Assembly: GCA_025458545.1 (NCBI GenBank)
Contig: JALOSH010000120.1
Location: 1-7,025, forward strand
Length of the DNA stretch: 7,025 nucleotides
Direction of reading: 5' to 3'
DNA from: Hydrogenophaga sp.
GTDB lineage: Bacteria; Pseudomonadota; Gammaproteobacteria; Burkholderiales; Burkholderiaceae
Shown here piece by piece: positions 6,203-7,025 of the stretch. Below the pieces are notes generated by a model. It searched no databases. It saw nothing but the letters and a program-made list of their open reading frames with translations, and was not told where the DNA came from. A program made the translations under genes and the position numbers. Each line of letters opens with the position of its first letter. The stretch's first letter is position 1.

Positions 6203-6686
6203 ATGTCTCATCGATTCGGGAAAACCCACTCAGCAATGCCGAGCGTGTGGGCAGCGGGTTTGGGTTTGGCCACACTGCTGGCCAGCGCCGCCATGGCTCA
6301 GGCGCAAAGCGCGGGCGCCTCGCTGGAGGTGGTGGTGCCCCAGTTGCGTAATGCCCAGGGCGGCCTGGGCTGCCAGCTGTTTGCAGGCGCCAACGGTTTC
6401 CCGATGAAGAGCGATCAGGCCCTGCAAACGGTGAGTTCGCCGATCACCAACGGCACGGCGCGCTGCCGGTTCCAGCAGGTGCCGCCGGGCACTTACGCGG
6501 TGGCGGTGGTACACGACGAAAACGGCAACCAGAAGCTCGACAGCAACATGCTGGGCGTGCCCACGGGAAGGCTATGGCGTGTCGAACAACAAGACTTACG
6601 CGTTGTCCCAGCCGCGCTGGGAAGAGTCGCGCTTCGACCTCGCCGCGGGCGAGTCCCGGCAACTGACGATCCAGTTGCGTTATTGA
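6203..6686 (+). pseudogene. DUF2141 domain exported protein, split by a +1 frameshift
   Basis: The ATG at 6203 has a good Shine-Dalgarno AGGAG at 6193-6197. Residues 1-34 look like a Sec signal peptide: a hydrophobic core (VWAAGLGLATLLASAA) and a likely cut after AQA. The mature part shows the DUF2141 pattern: LEVVVPQLRNAQGGLGCQLF (41-60), GFP (65-67), and FQQVPPGTYAVAVVHDENGN with KLDSNMLGVPT ending at 121. There the frame breaks: the +1 frame from 6567 continues the family as EGYGVSNNKTYALSQPRWEE, SRFDLAAGES, RQLTIQLRY and a TGA at 6684-6686. Removing one G from the GGG at 6565-6567 restores a 160-residue protein of normal length. As written, the unshifted frame runs to 6712 with an unrelated arginine-rich tail. 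Function of DUF2141 is unknown; a periplasmic or envelope location is expected. Confidence 0.85.
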
Positions 6687-6715
6687 ACCAACCACCGAAC
6701 CACCAGCGCTGAACC

Positions 6716-7025
6716 ATGAACCTCGATCCCGATCTGGTCTTCAGACTGGCCAACGGGCCGCCTGGACCGACAAAGTCTGGCAAGTGTGCGGTCGTGTCGT
6801 GCCCGTGATCCTGAGCGCAGGCTACCTGCTGCTGTTCGCTGTGCACTGGCGCGGCGAAGGCGGCTTTGGCAGCCCGGCCGAGGTGCGTGCCCTGTTCGAT
6901 GTGCCCGGGGTGCTGGTGGCGGGCTGGCTGCACTACCTGGCCTTCGACCTGTTCGTCGGCGTGTGGATTGCGAAGCGCAGCGCGCAGATCGGACTGCCGC
7001 ATCTGGCGGTGGTTCCCATGCTGCT
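6716..7025 (+). pseudogene. ABA4-like (DUF4281) membrane protein, internally deleted and out of frame; runs off the edge
   Basis: The start codon at 6716 gives MNLDPDLVFRLANG, a good match to the beginning of ABA4-like proteins, but this frame ends at a TGA (6806-6808) after 30 codons. From about 6760 a different frame, open to the window edge, gives AWTDKVWQVCGRVVPVILSA, then GYLLLFAVHWRGEGGFGSPA and a helix with GWLHYLAFDLFVGVWIAKRS and IGLPHLAVVPMLL, which is the ABA4-like core. In family members I recall, roughly 15-20 residues holding the first membrane segment lie between LAN and this point. They are missing here, so about 50 bases seem lost, with a frame change. It begins 29 bp after the DUF2141 reading frame and is probably in its operon. 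The plant ABA4 protein acts in neoxanthin formation; the bacterial role is unknown. Confidence 0.75.

Noticed and set aside
6560..6570. Programmed +1 frameshifting in the DUF2141 gene.
   Set aside because: No known slippery or stop-codon frameshift signal is present, and DUF2141 proteins are not known to need frameshifting; mutation or sequencing error is simpler.
1..7025. A hidden new defence, mobile or RNA-based system.
   Set aside because: All coding capacity is accounted for by recognisable housekeeping, regulatory and transport families; no repeats in arrays, integrase, toxin-antitoxin pair or large unexplained gap is visible.

Overview
This window looks like ordinary chromosome from a high-GC betaproteobacterium. 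Protein style and gene order (rpsP-rimM-trmD-rplS, then a CoA-pyrophosphatase-type Nudix gene and a CobD/CbiB-family gene) suggest Burkholderiales, most likely Comamonadaceae close to Hydrogenophaga. The placement rests on recognised protein families and order, not on a database search.

Layout. Positions 1-3400 are read leftward. A strong TATAAT promoter near 3365-3392 drives the ribosome and tRNA-modification operon rpsP (S16), rimM, trmD and rplS (L19), which ends in an intrinsic terminator at 969-994. Beyond it lie a Nudix hydrolase and the first 54 codons of a CobD/CbiB-family gene cut by the window edge. From the other side of the operon promoter a rightward pair follows: a GNAT acetyltransferase overlapping by 4 bp a small TM2-domain membrane protein. 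This pair converges on a leftward pair, an AEC-family transporter preceded 32 bp upstream by a TetR-family regulator.

The right end is the most interesting part. Between the TetR gene and a rightward gene for an exported DUF2141 protein, two matching 15-bp inverted repeats (CTTGACA-N-TGTC...) sit on facing promoters, a plausible autoregulatory operator pair. The rightward genes are damaged: DUF2141 has a clean +1 frameshift at a GGG run (6565-6567), and the next gene, an ABA4-like (DUF4281) membrane protein, lacks most of its first membrane segment and changes frame. Either this locus is decaying or the sequence has local errors.

I found no tRNA, rRNA, CRISPR array, insertion sequence, phage gene or defence system, and nothing I would call a new biological system. 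Every gap between genes is shorter than 200 bp.
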